This document shows, piece after piece, positions 9,997-21,260 of a stretch of DNA of 64,000 nucleotides. The stretch is from Diphasiastrum complanatum (taxonomy: Eukaryota > Streptophyta > Lycopodiopsida > Lycopodiales > Lycopodiaceae). Position 1 is the first letter of the stretch, and the number at the start of each line of letters is the position of its first letter. Below the pieces are notes generated by a model, which had not been told where the DNA came from, searched no databases, and was given only the letters and a program-made list of their open reading frames with translations. The stretch covers positions 44,336,044 through 44,400,043 of the forward strand of contig CM055107.1 in NCBI GenBank assembly GCA_029204225.1, written 5' to 3'. The translations under genes were made by a program, and so were the position numbers.

Positions 9997-12797
9997 ATGA
10001 TGTCAAGTAGTTCTACCTCCTCTATTTCAGTAGTTGTAACTCAATACGTTGCAACAAGTGCATCATCTTCATCTGATATTCCCAATGAAAGATAAAGCCA
10101 CTTGATTCTCAACATGTTTCCATAAATGATGTGGCATCATCATCATTTACTCGTTCATCTTCTAAAATTTGTCACGCAAGTACTTTTCAAGAAATGACTC
10201 CTGTAACTCAACTTGTGTCAAATCTTTCAACCTCGTCCTCCTCTTCAGATACAGGCTCTGCACAATTAGAACATTGTTCTTTTGAACAAGTTGAATCATT
10301 GAGTAATGAGTCAAAAGCTTCAATTCCCTCAGTTATTGATTCTAGTAAATCAAGAGATCCGCATAAGTTTGTTGATCCGCGATGTTCAAGCTTTTCTCAT
10401 GTTCGTAGGAGACCTTTTCAAAGTGATGTTCGTCGTGTTAAAATTTAAAAGGGCTATATTCATTGAAAATTTAGAGCCTTTTGAGAGTCCAGAACATCTT
10501 GAGGTTGGAGCTAGAATTTCGAGTCATGAAATTCGAACACCTTCTCAACCAGTTCAAGCATCTTCTAGTGTCATCGGTTCAATTTATAGATTAGACTCCA
10601 AACAAAAAGGAAAATACAAGAGAGACTTGAGATATTCACTTGATTTAACGAATCGTCAAAAACAGTTGATTACAAAATCTGAGATTCGAAAGGTACGGAA
10701 TATTATTTGCTGCTCATCCTGTTGTTTGCAAAAACTGAGTATCAAAAAAATTGAAAAATTAAGATCAAACTTATTTTTACGAAGTAAGGATGAGAGAAAT
10801 TACTATTTGTGTGCAATAGTGAGGCCGGACAAAAACTCCTTTTCTTAATTTTTGAATGCTTTGGAGGTTTGTCGCAAAGCTTACAAAGCAGTTCACGCAA
10901 TCAGAAACTCACGGCTTCAACGAATGCATGCACGACTTCAGAAGGACCCAACATTACGGGGATCCTTACAGTGTCGAACTGTTTCTCCAGATGATTTAAA
11001 TGCAACTGCTTGGCTAAAGCATTTCATAGATGTGCATAGAGAGAAATTGCCTAATTCCTTATATTTTCACTTGTTGGATAATTTTACAAAATTAGAAATA
11101 TTTTTGATATACAAAGAGTTTGCTAAAACAAAAAATGTTTCCTATTTGAGTTACTCATGTTTTCTTAGAATTTGGAAAAGAGATTTTGGACTAGTAAAGA
11201 TTCCCAAAAAATCACGAATGATAGTATACTCCACTTGCGAGTTGTTAAAGTCTACAAAACAACTTGTCTTTTTTTAATATCCCAATGTTCGAAACGATCC
11301 AAATTTGATGATCACCATTGTACATAAGATAATTTGCGAATTTGGTGAAAATCTTCCAGAAATACTTTATTTGCAACTTGACAACACTGCTAGGGAAAAT
11401 AAAAATCAAACTGTTTTGGCATACTTGTCCATGCTAGTGGAGAAATTTTTTTTCACAAAAGTAAAAATAGGATTTTTGTTGGTAGCACATACCCAAGATC
11501 AAATTGATCAAATGTGTAATTGTTTTTCTAAGAGGTTGAGATGCAATTTCTTTACCAGTGCTTCAAAGCATTGTCGAGGAATTGTATGTGCCAAAGACAA
11601 ACGTGTCATTAATCAGACACACATATGATTTTCGTGACTATGTTAAGGCGTCCAATGAAACAGAGCGATGCATAGCTTATATTAATGATATTATCTTTCA
11701 GCACCAATTTAAAATCAAATGTAACGAATCAGGCATTATATTATTATGGGGCAAACTATTTTCAAATTCGGTTTCAGTGGCTACCTCTTGAAGGAGTTCG
11801 ATTTTCGCTTAACATTCCATCGACTCAAATCAAGCTTGTTGTGTTGTCTCCCTTGAAGTCCTTGTTAGAAGAACAAAAGGCGCAAAGAGAACATCGTGAG
11901 ATTGATCCATTTGCCTCATTAAATTTTTTGGAATCAAGTATTCAAGCAACTTATCATTTTTTTGATGAGTTTGATCAGCATTGGTGGATGGACTTTTTCG
12001 AGGAACATAAAATCAGTTTGCTCAATCTCAAACATACATCAACAACTGAAGAATCTCATTGGCCTCATAAATTAGAAACATCAACTACAACTGTCAAACC
12101 TTCAGATCTTCTTCGAGATAATGATTTCTTGTAGCTTGTGCAAGGTGAGGAACGTGAAATTTATGTGGGCTCAAGGAAGAATAGGCAAAGTGTAAAAGCT
12201 ACAAAAATGAAATGGCACGGTGATTTGAATGAAATCCAAATTGGAAGCCTTATTGCACTTCTAGCTTCAGAAAACAATGAAGGACATACATTTTGGATTG
12301 CCAAAGTATTTGGTTTTATTCAAAATAGCAATCAAACAAAAGTACTACATGTCCATTGGTTGCGCACCACTTTAATGAATGCTTTTTTGGGAAGGTACGA
12401 ACTCAAAATGTTGCAAGTAGATCCAAAGGCAAGAGAAAGAGATTGTCAAAAAATCAACCAAGAGTTGACGATTTGAATCTACAAGGTGTAGATGTTTTAG
12501 CATTTAATTTTGAATTAACAATGATCAATCATCTACGAAAGTCAACTATACTTATATTGAAAGAACGACTTGGATTACTATTAAAACCATCATCCTCCAC
12601 TCGTCATCAACATAGAAAAGCTGATTTACAAGGTTTTTTTTGTCAACATTAGATGCGGATTCTAAGGAAGATATGCCAGTTGACTCTGATGAAGAAGATG
12701 GGTCTTCCATTTCATCAGCTGAAAATGAGAGTGTTGAGAATATGTCAAGTTTTGAATTGAGAGGCATCAGTGAAAATTCCTTAGAAAATGTACTTTA
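9997..12797 (+). pseudogene. Transposase-like gene (DUF7869-type), frameshifted
   Basis: The product resembles large eukaryotic transposase-like proteins that I recall as DUF7869. Order of parts: a Ser-rich N-terminus (from MMSSSSTSS at 9997); a Cys cluster and 'LEVCRKAYKAVHAIRNSRLQ' helix block (about 10700-10930); 'WLKHFIDVHREKLPNS' and 'FLRIWKRDFGLVKIPKKSRM' (11010-11220); the core block 'LQLDNTARENKNQ' (about 11370-11410); 'FLLVAHTQDQIDQMCNCFSK' (11475-11530), the relic of a G-H-T-H-x-x-I-D-Q motif; and a C-terminal module with 'IGSLIALLASEN' and 'HTFWIAKVFGF' (12240-12320), like the reader-type end seen in relatives. At least five frame changes (near 10095, 10450, 10850, 11560-11790, 12370) and a stop before 11280 break it. 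The segment expected between 11277 and 11340, carrying the first catalytic Asp, is missing. No terminal inverted repeats were found. The family name comes from memory. Confidence 0.65.
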
Positions 12798-13079
12798 AAA
12801 AAAAAATGTGCAAATATAATTTAAGTTGTTTTGCATTTCAATGGGATTTTGAGTTTCAAAAATTATTTGTTCTCTTGAATTATTATTTTGTTTGTAATTA
12901 TGATGATTTTATGAAATTTGCAACTAAAAACTTGTAGTTCTTTATTCAAAATATGCATTTTTTGGCTTTTTTTAAAAACAAAATTTAAAGATTTATTAAA
13001 TGATTTTGGCCTAAAACTAGGACCATTAAAAAACACCAAAAAAAATTACTCTTTTTCAGGTCAAAGTCCCAAAACAAGG

Positions 13080-13320
13080 TGTTATTTCTCATAATATCTT
13101 GAGTTCTAATGTATAGAATGCTAATTCACACGTGTGAAAGGTGATGTACTACTGTTGTTGTATGGACATGGACAATAATATATCATATCTTAGTGATTTT
13201 TATCAGATTTTCGTGTATTTCCAAGTTCTAGCATGGTAGATGCATGATTGAACTAGCTTGTAAATGATTCTAGATGTGCAATCAATAAGCATGTGTTGGA
13301 TCTAAACATGGTAACAGAGC
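13080..13320 (+). repeat. Copia-2 LTR end and primer-binding site
   Basis: This is the right part of an LTR. It includes TTCACACGTGTGAA (13122-13135), 'CTACTGTTGTTGTATGG' and the end 'GTTGGATCTAAACA' at 13308. It is followed by TGGTAACAGAGC (13309-13320), a one-base variant of the Met-tRNA primer site. The left boundary is unclear and the LTR is probably truncated into the 3' flank of the transposase-like gene. Confidence 0.65.
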
Positions 13321-14284
13321 AGGTTGCAAGAGTTCTTGCAAGAGGTCTTGATGGCTGAAGAGTTTACACTCCAAGAGGATCATCTTCCACATCTCAAGTT
13401 GGAGAGGAGGAAGCTATATTCTCAAGGGGAAAGTTCAAGTTCAAAGGCAAGGACAAGGGCAAGTGGTCTAAAGGACAAGATCAAAGTGAGTCTTCTTCTT
13501 TTAAGGGTAAAAAGAAACAGTCAAAGTTGAAATGTTTCTATTGTGGAATCAAAGAACATTTTGCTTGTGATTGCTTCAAGAAGAAAAGAGATCAAGGTGA
13601 GAAGCAAGGCAATTTCACTTTTAATGAGGATGGCGTTGATGAGCAAAATTCAAGTCTTTAATTTTTGATGTCTTCTTTTTTGCTAACCAATGATGGAGAT
13701 ATTGATCCATGGTGGAATTGATAGTGGAGCAAGCTTTCATATGACATGTCACAAGAGTACTCTAATTTCTAATTTACGTAATTACTTGAAAATGTTATAT
13801 AAATAACTCAAGGTTAACAAATGTTAATTAACATTAACAACTATTAAATCTCAAAAAAATTTAAAACAAAAATTGCCAAAGTTCTTCAGAGTTTTAAGTA
13901 AATTTATATCTTAATATTGACTGTGACTTTTCTTTCTCTATGAGATTTTGTTATTTATGTAATTACTTGTATTTGAAATCCTTGCAAGAGTACTTACTTT
14001 TTTGGTGCCCTATGAAGGAGAGAAGAAGGTCATCAACATGGCCAATGGTAATAAAGTTATTATCAAGGGCATTGGTGCTACTCCTATTTTTCTCTTGTCT
14101 ACAAATAAGAATGTAAGCTTGAAGAATGTTTTGTTCATACCTTCCAATACTAAGGATGTTCTTAATGTGTGTCAAATGATTGAAAAAGGGCTTAAAGTGG
14201 AATTTGTTGGTGATTATTGCTTAAGAAAAAAGAATGGTCTTGATTGTCCAAGGCAAGAGACAAGTTGAGCTCTACAACCTTGAT
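13321..14284 (+). pseudogene. Copia-2 gag and protease remnant
   Basis: The first 200 bases encode the end of Gag (GKWSKGQDQSESSSFKGKKK) and an intact-looking zinc knuckle, CFYCGIKEHFACDC (C-x2-C-x4-H-x4-C, about 13530-13575). The early gag is missing, because coding starts right after the primer site. The protease region around 13690-13750 has 'DGDIDP' and a 'SGASFHMTCHKSTL'-like block with frameshifts. At 14002-14268 comes the protease C-terminus (EKKVINMANGNKVIIKGIG, ATPIFLLSTNKNVSLKNVLF, VCQMIEKGLKVEF). A solo LTR interrupts the element at about 14285, and integrase resumes at 14758. Confidence 0.75.
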
Positions 14285-14757
14285 GGATATTGACGTTAAT
14301 GGGGGTTTGGACCATTAGGGGCTTCCTTGGACATAGGGGCCAGGCCTAATCTGGATAATAATCGAGTGTAGGACCATGGGATCACACCCGCATGCGGTAT
14401 AGGCATGTGTGTTGCATCCTAGTATGGGATAGTATGTACATGCACCGTGTTTATGCATAAGTTTTGGCTATTATAGGTTGGGGATACCTACATGTAGTGG
14501 ACATGCATGGGAGTTAGGCATAGACTGATAGCATGCTTAGCTGTGTATTCGGTGCATGGGAAGACAAGATGGGTGCTACACTCTATATATACTCTCACCT
14601 CTATCCGTGGGGATCATTGAGAGTCTACGGCCGTTATATTGTTGGATTGGCAAGTGCTTCCTATCATTGTGATTTGCCAAACTCCGTAATGTTCGGGGGC
14701 TAGATCGGAGCAGATCTAGGTGTGGTTGGGTCGGTTTCATCCATTGCACTTCCCCAT
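14285..14757 (+). repeat. Solo LTR, gypsy-like, inserted in copia-2
   Basis: This block separates the protease and integrase of copia-2. It has a TATA box (CTCTATATATACTCTC, about 14578-14593). Its end resembles the LTR at 56441: both share a 'GGGGGCTAG.TC' and 'GATCTAGGT.TGG.TGGGT' arrangement, here at 14694-14732. No internal region follows. Boundaries are approximate and no clear target duplication was found. Confidence 0.5.
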
Positions 14758-15110
14758 TGCGTTCTTGGAGCTTTATCTTGATTGGAGGTCTTGGGGGACG
14801 TTTTAGATATGTTGTTTCTAACCATGGTGGTTTGAAGGTAAAGAAACAAGTTCGTGAGATTTGTTCAATGTCAAAGTCACAAATGTTGTCTTATTCTAGA
14901 TCTAGCTTAAGATCTAAAATTCATTTTCATTTAGTACATTTGGATGTGCATTGTACTAGTGCTTTGAGTAATGGAGGATCAAAGATGTTTGTGATTTGCA
15001 TTGATAACTTTAATGTGGATCTATCTTGTAAAGAGTAAGAAAAAACTTCTTGATGTTTTTCTCAAGTTCAAAAATGTTGTGGAGAGTCAATTTAACATAA
15101 AGCACCACCG
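14758..15110 (+). pseudogene. Copia-2 integrase N-terminal fragment
   Basis: The translation at 14820-15030 matches the integrase start of copia elements: VREICSMSKSQMLSYSRSS (decayed zinc-binding tail), FHLVHLDVHCTSALSNGGSK (the first catalytic Asp in the HLDVH position) and MFVICIDNF. A stop falls near 15036 and the frame then changes ('LLDVFLKFKNVVESQFNIK'-like). The element ends abruptly at about 15105 and joins unrelated sequence. Confidence 0.75.
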
Positions 15111-15237
15111 TCAAAGCCTCAGGTGAAGCAGCACTCCCCAATCAAAATCGTGTTATGTTGTGGAGAGTCAATTCAATATGAAGCACCACCATCAAAGCCT
15201 CAGGTGAAGCAGCACTCCCCAATCAAAATCGTGTTTA
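15075..15237 (+). repeat. Tandem duplication, two 81-bp units
   Basis: The unit starting GTTGTGGAGAGTCAATT at 15076 recurs at 15157 with only a few substitutions. Each unit contains the last copia codons joined to the foreign sequence CACCACC.TCAAAGCCTCAG, so the duplication happened after the copia piece was fused to its new neighbour. Confidence 0.85.
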
Positions 15238-15428
15238 AGCTCTGGATAGCTTTGGGAAGTAAAAAATCAAAGGTATTGTAGAGTTTTGCCTACGAATGTG
15301 ATAGAACCGCTGAAACCCTATGGCAGCAGAGTGCAAAGGAACATCCAATGAGTGGTAAGGCTTGAAGCACTCTTTAACATCAAATCGAAGTGCTCCGACA
15401 ATCATAGTAGCAAAGCAGTATGGGCTCT
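15235..15428 (-). other. Possible short coding fragment, unknown
   Basis: The minus strand is open here and reads like ordinary protein (ALRFDVKECFKPYHSLDVPL, FQRFYHIRRQNSTIPLIF). It is flanked by stops and I recognise no family. It could be a captured host exon or chance. Confidence 0.2.
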
Positions 15429-16458
15429 ATGGCCACCTTCGAATTTGGTTTTCAAAATCCATCACTGCTTTCACTTCGGCTGCCTACTATCTGAGTACAG
15501 ATCGATGGCTCGAGTGGATGAGTGAGTTCTGCTGCCCTGCGCTTCAGATAACCTATTGAAGCCTACTGCAGCTTTGCATACAGAGCGATCATTGACGATC
15601 AGTAACGAAGAGCACCCATGATCTGCACTGAAATCAGAAGGGGTATGCAAGCTCCCCTATGCGCGCCAACCACAACTGCGGAATCAGTCTCCCTCACGGT
15701 CTGTCAGTGTGATCTGTCTAGCAGATTGCAAGGTTGAGTCCACAAAAAAGAAGCACTTTTGAATTTTCATTGTGAAGAAGGCCCCACATGCCCTTGAGAG
15801 AAAATGGTGGCCATGCGGCAGGTCGAGTTGGACCAGCGCAAACGGTGACTGAGCCCCTCTACCCATTAAGCACGATCCCAGCACGGTATTGAGGTATCCT
15901 TTTTCCAAAGCTGATTTGTGTCATCACGTGTATAATTGCAAGAACGAACTAACATTTGGTATGTGTGTGAAATGATCAAATCATTTAATTGGTATGGAAT
16001 GACATGTTTATGTCCCACTTGTCTATTCTAAATGCTAGTTGTTTTTATGATTAGTAGAAATTTTTACAAAATTGCCTTATTTATGAGCTTATGTAACAAT
16101 CACAAGGCATACTTCTATCATAGTTGTATTGTCATCTTTAGTATGGGTATGAGTTGCTTGTGTGCATCATTTTATGTGTTAACCTACCTTGGATGTTGGC
16201 GGAATGGTTGATGTAAAAGCTAACGTCTTATTTATGACATCGTTGCTCTAGGAATGGTTGATACTAACATATCTGTGGTTACTGTGATGTACAACTTGGC
16301 TTTGCTAGAATGCCAACCTCTTAGAATACATAGGGAGGGTTAACGGGCTCCCGGTGAGGTGGAATATCCTCCCGAGCCTAAGAATCAACTCTAAATCGAT
16401 TTTTCTGTTGTTCACCTAGACCACAATCCTTGGTGTTCTAGAAAGAAGAGAGCTATAT
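15429..16458. other. Unassigned stretch
   Basis: 15430-15930 is richer in G+C than the neighbourhood but shows no recognised domain in any frame. 15930-16458 is AT-rich. No repeat or LTR end was found before 16459. Confidence 0.4.
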
Positions 16459-16745
16459 TGTCATGCCCATGACCAATACATATGATTCAGTATACTCCTA
16501 ATCTTGGGTACACGGTACTCCAGTGAATCAAGCTATTAGTTATGCCACATCATACTGGACATGACCTGAAAGTAACTAACATCCTTGTGAGGCTCAGAAC
16601 ACACTAAATGGAGTTAGTACAAGTTTTGGAACAGTGAATGCATGTGTAGAGTTATCAATAGCAATTCTATGAATAGAGGAACCATGCTTAGAAACTCTAT
16701 TCTCCTAGATGAATCTATGTATAAGGGAGTTAGGACACTATAAGA
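16459..16745 (+). repeat. Gypsy-type LTR fragment
   Basis: It starts TGTCATGCCCATGACC and shares ordered blocks with the LTRs at 6634 and 56441 ('GGTACTCCAGTGAATCAAG', 'CCTTGTGAGGCTCAGA', 'GAATGCATGTGTAGAG'). The right half, with its TATA region, is missing. Confidence 0.6.
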
Positions 16746-16774
16746 GAAAGCTCCTCAAGATCCTGTGAAGAAAA

Positions 16775-17087
16775 ATGAATCATTTAACATCCATTACCAT
16801 CTATTGATCTTTGATTAGAAAGACAACACAAAATTCATCAATGCCAATGTAGAAAACCAACATCTACTCAATGATAGAGATTCAAACTCAACTAGATATT
16901 GATCATACATCAAACAAAAGATAATATGAAGTTTTTATTCGTACATAAATAGTAAGATGTTGTATTTCACACGTGTGGATCCGAATATAGCATAAAATGA
17001 GCACTCTACACACAAGATTGCAAGATATCACCAAGATAGTGCACCAATGGAGAGATGAACCCAAGAGAACTCATGTATAAGCATGAA

Positions 17088-17134
<47 letters not shown>

Positions 17135-17438
17135 CTTCTTTTCCCACATGTGTACAACTATATATAGCAGATCCATGGCTCATTAATAAGTTTGGTTTCT
17201 CTCCATGACAAAAACTCTAGCCTTAATGTGGACTAGATTCAATGTCTCCAACATTCAAATTTGAATCTACTAAACTCGACCTCCTACATTTTTCTCACTT
17301 TATGAAAGTGGCAATTCGAATGATTTTAAACCAATATAACTTTTGAAAGTCAAACTCTAAGTCTAATATGAAAATTGGCCTCAATTGCCAAATAAACAAA
17401 TATGACCAAATTGATCAAACTAGTTGAAATCTCTCACA
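16775..17438 (-). repeat. Copia LTR (family A), minus strand
   Basis: The right end CTCTCACA at 17438 reads TGTGAGAGATTTCAACTAG on the minus strand, the same LTR start as at 22228 and 63590. It contains TTCACACGTGTGGATC (16967-16982), a 32-base AG microsatellite (about 17095-17131) and, on the minus strand, a TATA box near 17157-17166. It is followed by about 65 bases of the polyprotein end (17439-17502) and is therefore a 3' LTR. Left boundary approximate. Confidence 0.7.
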
Positions 17439-17502
17439 CTCCCTCTTCAACAAGTTTTAGCATAGACTCTGAGAACACTCCAAGTGAAGTCCTATGCTTC
17501 AT
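17439..17502 (-). pseudogene. Copia family A polyprotein end
   Basis: These few codons upstream of the 3' LTR match 22229-22300 base for base in most positions (CTCCCTCTTCAACAAGTTTTAG). The rest of the element is gone, because the next bases encode a gypsy integrase tail in the other orientation. Confidence 0.6.
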
Positions 17503-17584
17503 AAACAAGTTCGCATACAAACTAGAACTTCCAGCTAACGTTGGAATTCATCCAGTTTTCCACGTTAGTAAGTTGATCCATTAA
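17503..17584 (+). pseudogene. Ty3/gypsy integrase tail
   Basis: The translation 'FAYKLELPANVGIHPVFHVS' followed by 'KLIH' and a stop is the conserved GPY/F-type end of Ty3/gypsy integrase (usual form YRLELP...IHPVFHVSLLK). Only about 27 codons remain and the left side is replaced by a copia piece. Confidence 0.8.
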
Positions 17585-18560
17585 CACTATAGATTAACAC
17601 GACATCCATTAACCCTAAATCAATTGACACTACAATTCACAATAAGTTAGATACTTGCTTCTCTCTCTCTCTCTCTCTCTTTTTGTCTCACAAAAAGCAT
17701 AAGAATATACAATTTCAATAACGTTCAGATCCAATAATTAGCAAATACAACAAAAGCATGAGAAAAAGAGATAGTGATGAGAATAGCAAGGAAAGAATGC
17801 ACTCAGAAAATGCAAACCTGAGCCAATACTCTGGTGACAAACTGATAAAATTAGATCATGAATGATTTGCGAAATTTTTTGCGACACTCAAATTATTTTT
17901 GTTCGAGTTGAATCAATCAGGCTCTATAACACAACCAAACGAAACAAGACAAATTCTAAATGAAAAAACGAAACGAAGCGAAGCAAAACTTGCACTGACA
18001 TTGATTCTTGCTGAAAGCACAGATCGCGAAACAAAATGAAACGAAGCGAAATAATTTGCGACAAGATCAATCAAGCAATCAAGTTTTGTAACTAGACGAG
18101 ACGAGACGAGATGAAACAGGACGAAACGAAACAAAACAAAACAAAAACTAGGTGAGCTCTATAATTGATTTATCCTTATAGCTAAGTGATCACAAAGCGA
18201 AGCGACGTGAAACACGAAGCGAAAGGATTCTCGAACAAGATCAGTAGTCAAGAATTCAGTTGGGATTACTGGTCACTACCGGCTGTATCACTCCTACAAT
18301 CCTTCAGAGAGTAGTCAGACACTATTGATTTACGTTAACAAAATTAATATAGCATTCAACAAAATCAAACCAAAGTGCAAAATTAAATGAGCAAGTGAAT
18401 CAGACACACAAATAGCAGCAGACAGATTTACATTCAAGATCATACAATCATCTACATTAATAATGTGCACAACAACTACAAAATCATCTATTGATTTTTC
18501 TGATTCTTCAAGCACTGCATGTAGATCCGCACAGTGTGTTGGCGTGAGAGAAATACAGTT
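17585..18560 (+). repeat. Probable gypsy LTR or flank, GAAAC-rich
   Basis: It follows an integrase tail and precedes a gypsy-type leader, so an LTR is expected, but I could not fix its ends or a primer site. 17600-17770 resembles 28600-28760 (CT-rich tract, TCTCACAAAAAG, 'AAAGCATGAGA'). 17930-18220 is dominated by degenerate GAAAC, GAAGC and GACGAG pentamers. Confidence 0.35.
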
Positions 18561-19723
18561 CTCTCACAAATTTGTGTCAATTTTGTGGGAGAAATCAAGA
18601 AAGACAACAAAAATCGGTCATTTTTGCCAAATTTGAGCAAAAAGGAGACAAATCGTCATCGGATCCGATAACTTTCTATCCTCTTATAGAAAACCTTCAC
18701 CGAGTTGCACGAAGCTTCAGTTTCACTCACAAATCCTTTAAATTAAAGGGCGAAGATTAATTCTCAGCAGATTTGCAAAACCATTAGAAAAACCATCAAA
18801 AAATATCAAAAAACCATCAAAACTCTAAAAATATAGAAAAAGATCCTTCATCTGATTCACTGTGCATAGATGTGATTGAGATCTATCTACTGCCAGGTCG
18901 GCGAAGATCAATACCAAAATTAGGAGGCCAAAGTAATTGTTCATCTAGTTGCTAATAACCTTTTGGAAAAAATTTACAATTTTTTACAAAAATATCAGTT
19001 CTCTGAGAAGAACCTTCGCCAGAGTTTGTGTCAGTCCCACTTACTATTTTTTATAATCAATAAATTGGGCAAAGGTTTCCCAAATGTCAGTTGTCATATT
19101 GTCATATTTTTGTCAAAAAAATCTCTTTTTGCAAAAATACTAGTATTACTCTTGATTCTTTACCAGACCCTTCACCAAATTTTATGTAGATTCTAAATAT
19201 AGCAAGTTACCAATTGTGAGTTCAACAAAGATTATATCTATCAAAATCTTTAAAAAAATCTATTTTTGTCCTTGCCAAATTACAAAAACCTTATTGTTTG
19301 TCAGAAAGAACCTTTGCCAGTTCTACCACATATTTATATGTGTCAGATTTATCCACTGTAAAGTCAACGAAGGTTAGTTTTACCAAATTTGTCAGAAAAC
19401 AGCCAAATCAGAGATTTTTTTAATCAAAAATAGTAGTGAAGAACCTTCGTCAAGTTATACACTCGTCCAAATAACTTTCGCCTCCACCAAATCTAGCCTC
19501 TGTCAAATTTTGAAACCATTCTGTTATATTCTGATAGTGAGTCTGAAAAAAATAATCATTCTAGTGGCGACTCGCTTGATCAAGGTCTATTTCCAAAAAT
19601 CAAAAATCTGATTATTTTCAAGTGATAGAGATTTTTCTGATCTGATTTGATCTGATCTAACATAGGAATTTGTTTGAAAAATCTAGATCCAATCTCATTA
19701 TCTGATTGTCGTAATTTGGAATT
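18560..19723 (+). other. Gypsy leader with degenerate tandem repeats
   Basis: Non-coding DNA before the gag start. A motif like GAACCTTCGCCAG returns at about 18700, 19010, 19160, 19310 and 19438, a spacing near 150 bases, in otherwise diverged sequence. The same design (another motif, similar spacing) is seen in the leader at 44751-46037. Confidence 0.5.
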
Positions 19724-20026
19724 ATGACTGGCGGAGGACCATTGAACCCACCACTAGTTGTTGTTAGAAGATCTCCTCGTTTAGAAATACCAAAGTACAA
19801 TGGGTTGCACCATCATGAAGAACCCTTCAAGATGACAAAATTAGAAGTGCTGCAAACAAAAATGATCATAAATATTCTGTCTAGCAAGATGGATATTACA
19901 TTGGGAGAATTTCTTAAGCTGGTGCCGAAAGCAAAAGAAGTATTAACAGAAAGATTGAGTCAAGATCAAGAGGTTGATCTTGAATGGTTCAACAACACAA
20001 AAGGAAAGGTGGCAATGTGGAGCTAG
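19724..20026 (+). pseudogene. Ty3/gypsy gag-pol N-terminal fragment
   Basis: The reading frame starts ATGACTGGCGGAGGACC (MTGGGPLNPPLVVVRRSPRL) after the long leader. It continues 'MTKLEVLQTKMIINILSSKM', 'DITLGEFLKLVPKAKEVLTE', a block I associate with gypsy polyproteins upstream of protease. From about 19955 the sequence switches to a segment also found at 21180-21260 and 24930-25010 (minus strand) and then to copia gag, so the frame ends in a mosaic junction. Confidence 0.5.
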
Positions 20027-20865
20027 TCAAGAGCATCAACGGAAAATTCAAGGGCAAAGGTAAAAGAAAATGGTCTAAATGACAAGATCAAGGTGAGACT
20101 TATTATTTTGGCAAAACGAAAGATAGTTCTGAGTTATAATCCTTCGATTGTGATATCAAAGGGCATTTTGCTAGTGAGTGCATCAAGAAAAAGAGAGATC
20201 AAGAAGGTGATAGACAAAGAAATCTAACTCTTGATGAGAATGCTTTTGGTGATCAAAACACAAATGGTGATGCTTTTGTGATGTCTTTATGTTTTGTTGC
20301 TAATGTTGGAGATATTGATCCATGTGGATTGATAGTGGAGCAAGCACACACATGACTTTTCACAAAAAGTACTTCACTTCTTTGTTGGCATATGGAGATG
20401 ACAAGAGGGTGATCTACGACCAATGATGGTGAGTGTGCAATCAAAGGGATTGGAACAATTCCTATTCTCTCTCTACAAATAGGAATGTCCATTTGAAGGA
20501 TGTTTTGTTCAGTCCATCTATTACCAAGAACCTACTTAGTGTATGTCAATTGCTAAGAAAAGATCTTAAGGTGGAGTTTGATGGTGATGCATGCTTGATC
20601 AAAAGGAAGGACATGGTGACGGCAAAAGGTTAAAGTCAAGGGAAGCTATTTAAACTTGATGCTTGTGTTATTGCTAACCAAGTTGGATGTGTGGAAAAAG
20701 AGCAAATATCTATGCAAGAGGTTTGTCACAAGAGGATGAGGCATCTCAACTTCAAGGCATTGGAGATAATGGGAAGGACAGAAGTTGTGATTGGTCTTCC
20801 AAAGTCGTTAACTAGTATCAATCATGTTTTTTGATGTGCTTTGTCAAAGTCACACAGGTTGTCTC
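20027..20865 (+). pseudogene. Copia gag-protease fragment
   Basis: It encodes a basic Gag tail (GKFKGKGKRKW), a decayed zinc knuckle (FDCDIKGHFASECIKKK, first Cys lost) and the protease box WIDSGASTHMTFHKKYF (about 20323-20375) with the D-S-G triad intact. The protease C-terminus (RNVHLKDVLFSPSITKNLL, KDLKVEFDGDACLIK) and the pre-integrase block (VCHKRMRHLNFKALEIM, about 20725) follow. Stops and frameshifts near 20140, 20430 and 20635 break it. Integrase is missing. Confidence 0.78.
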
Positions 20866-21260
20866 CATTTCCATCTTACCACGAGCTATCATCAACCCTT
20901 GATGACTTGGTCATGAATGAGTGACATAATAAACCTCTTTTAGCTTCATTTCCATGCAAAACCATCCAAGAATGCTAATACAACTTCAACATCAAAATGA
21001 TGCAAACCTATGTAGCTAGTTTTACCATATCTTGACAATTTGCACACATTCACATGAAATTGCTTAAAATGAGATAGAACAAGTAAAGTAAACTTGAACA
21101 ACACTTCCTTGCTATTTCTTTGACCTTAAGTGAGTCTTCAAACACCAGCAAAAACATATCCAAAACATCTTTGCCATCTGACTCTCCTTTGATGCTCTTG
21201 GTTAGCTCCAAATTGCCACTTTCCCATTTGTATTGTTGAAGCCCTTTGAGACAACCTCTT
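20866..21260 (-). other. Unknown segment shared with 24600-25020
   Basis: About 395 bases closely similar to 24600-25020, in the same orientation and in both cases directly downstream (minus sense) of a copia integrase C-terminal block. On the minus strand it reads partly like protein ('LQQYKWESGNLELTKSIKGE', 'DVLDMFLLVFEDSLKVKE'). I recognise neither a copia domain nor a host family. Confidence 0.55.

Noticed and set aside
17930-18220. Frame of 73 codons on the minus strand rich in Phe, Val and Ser
   Set aside because: Produced by the degenerate GAAAC/GAAGC pentamer repeats; low complexity.
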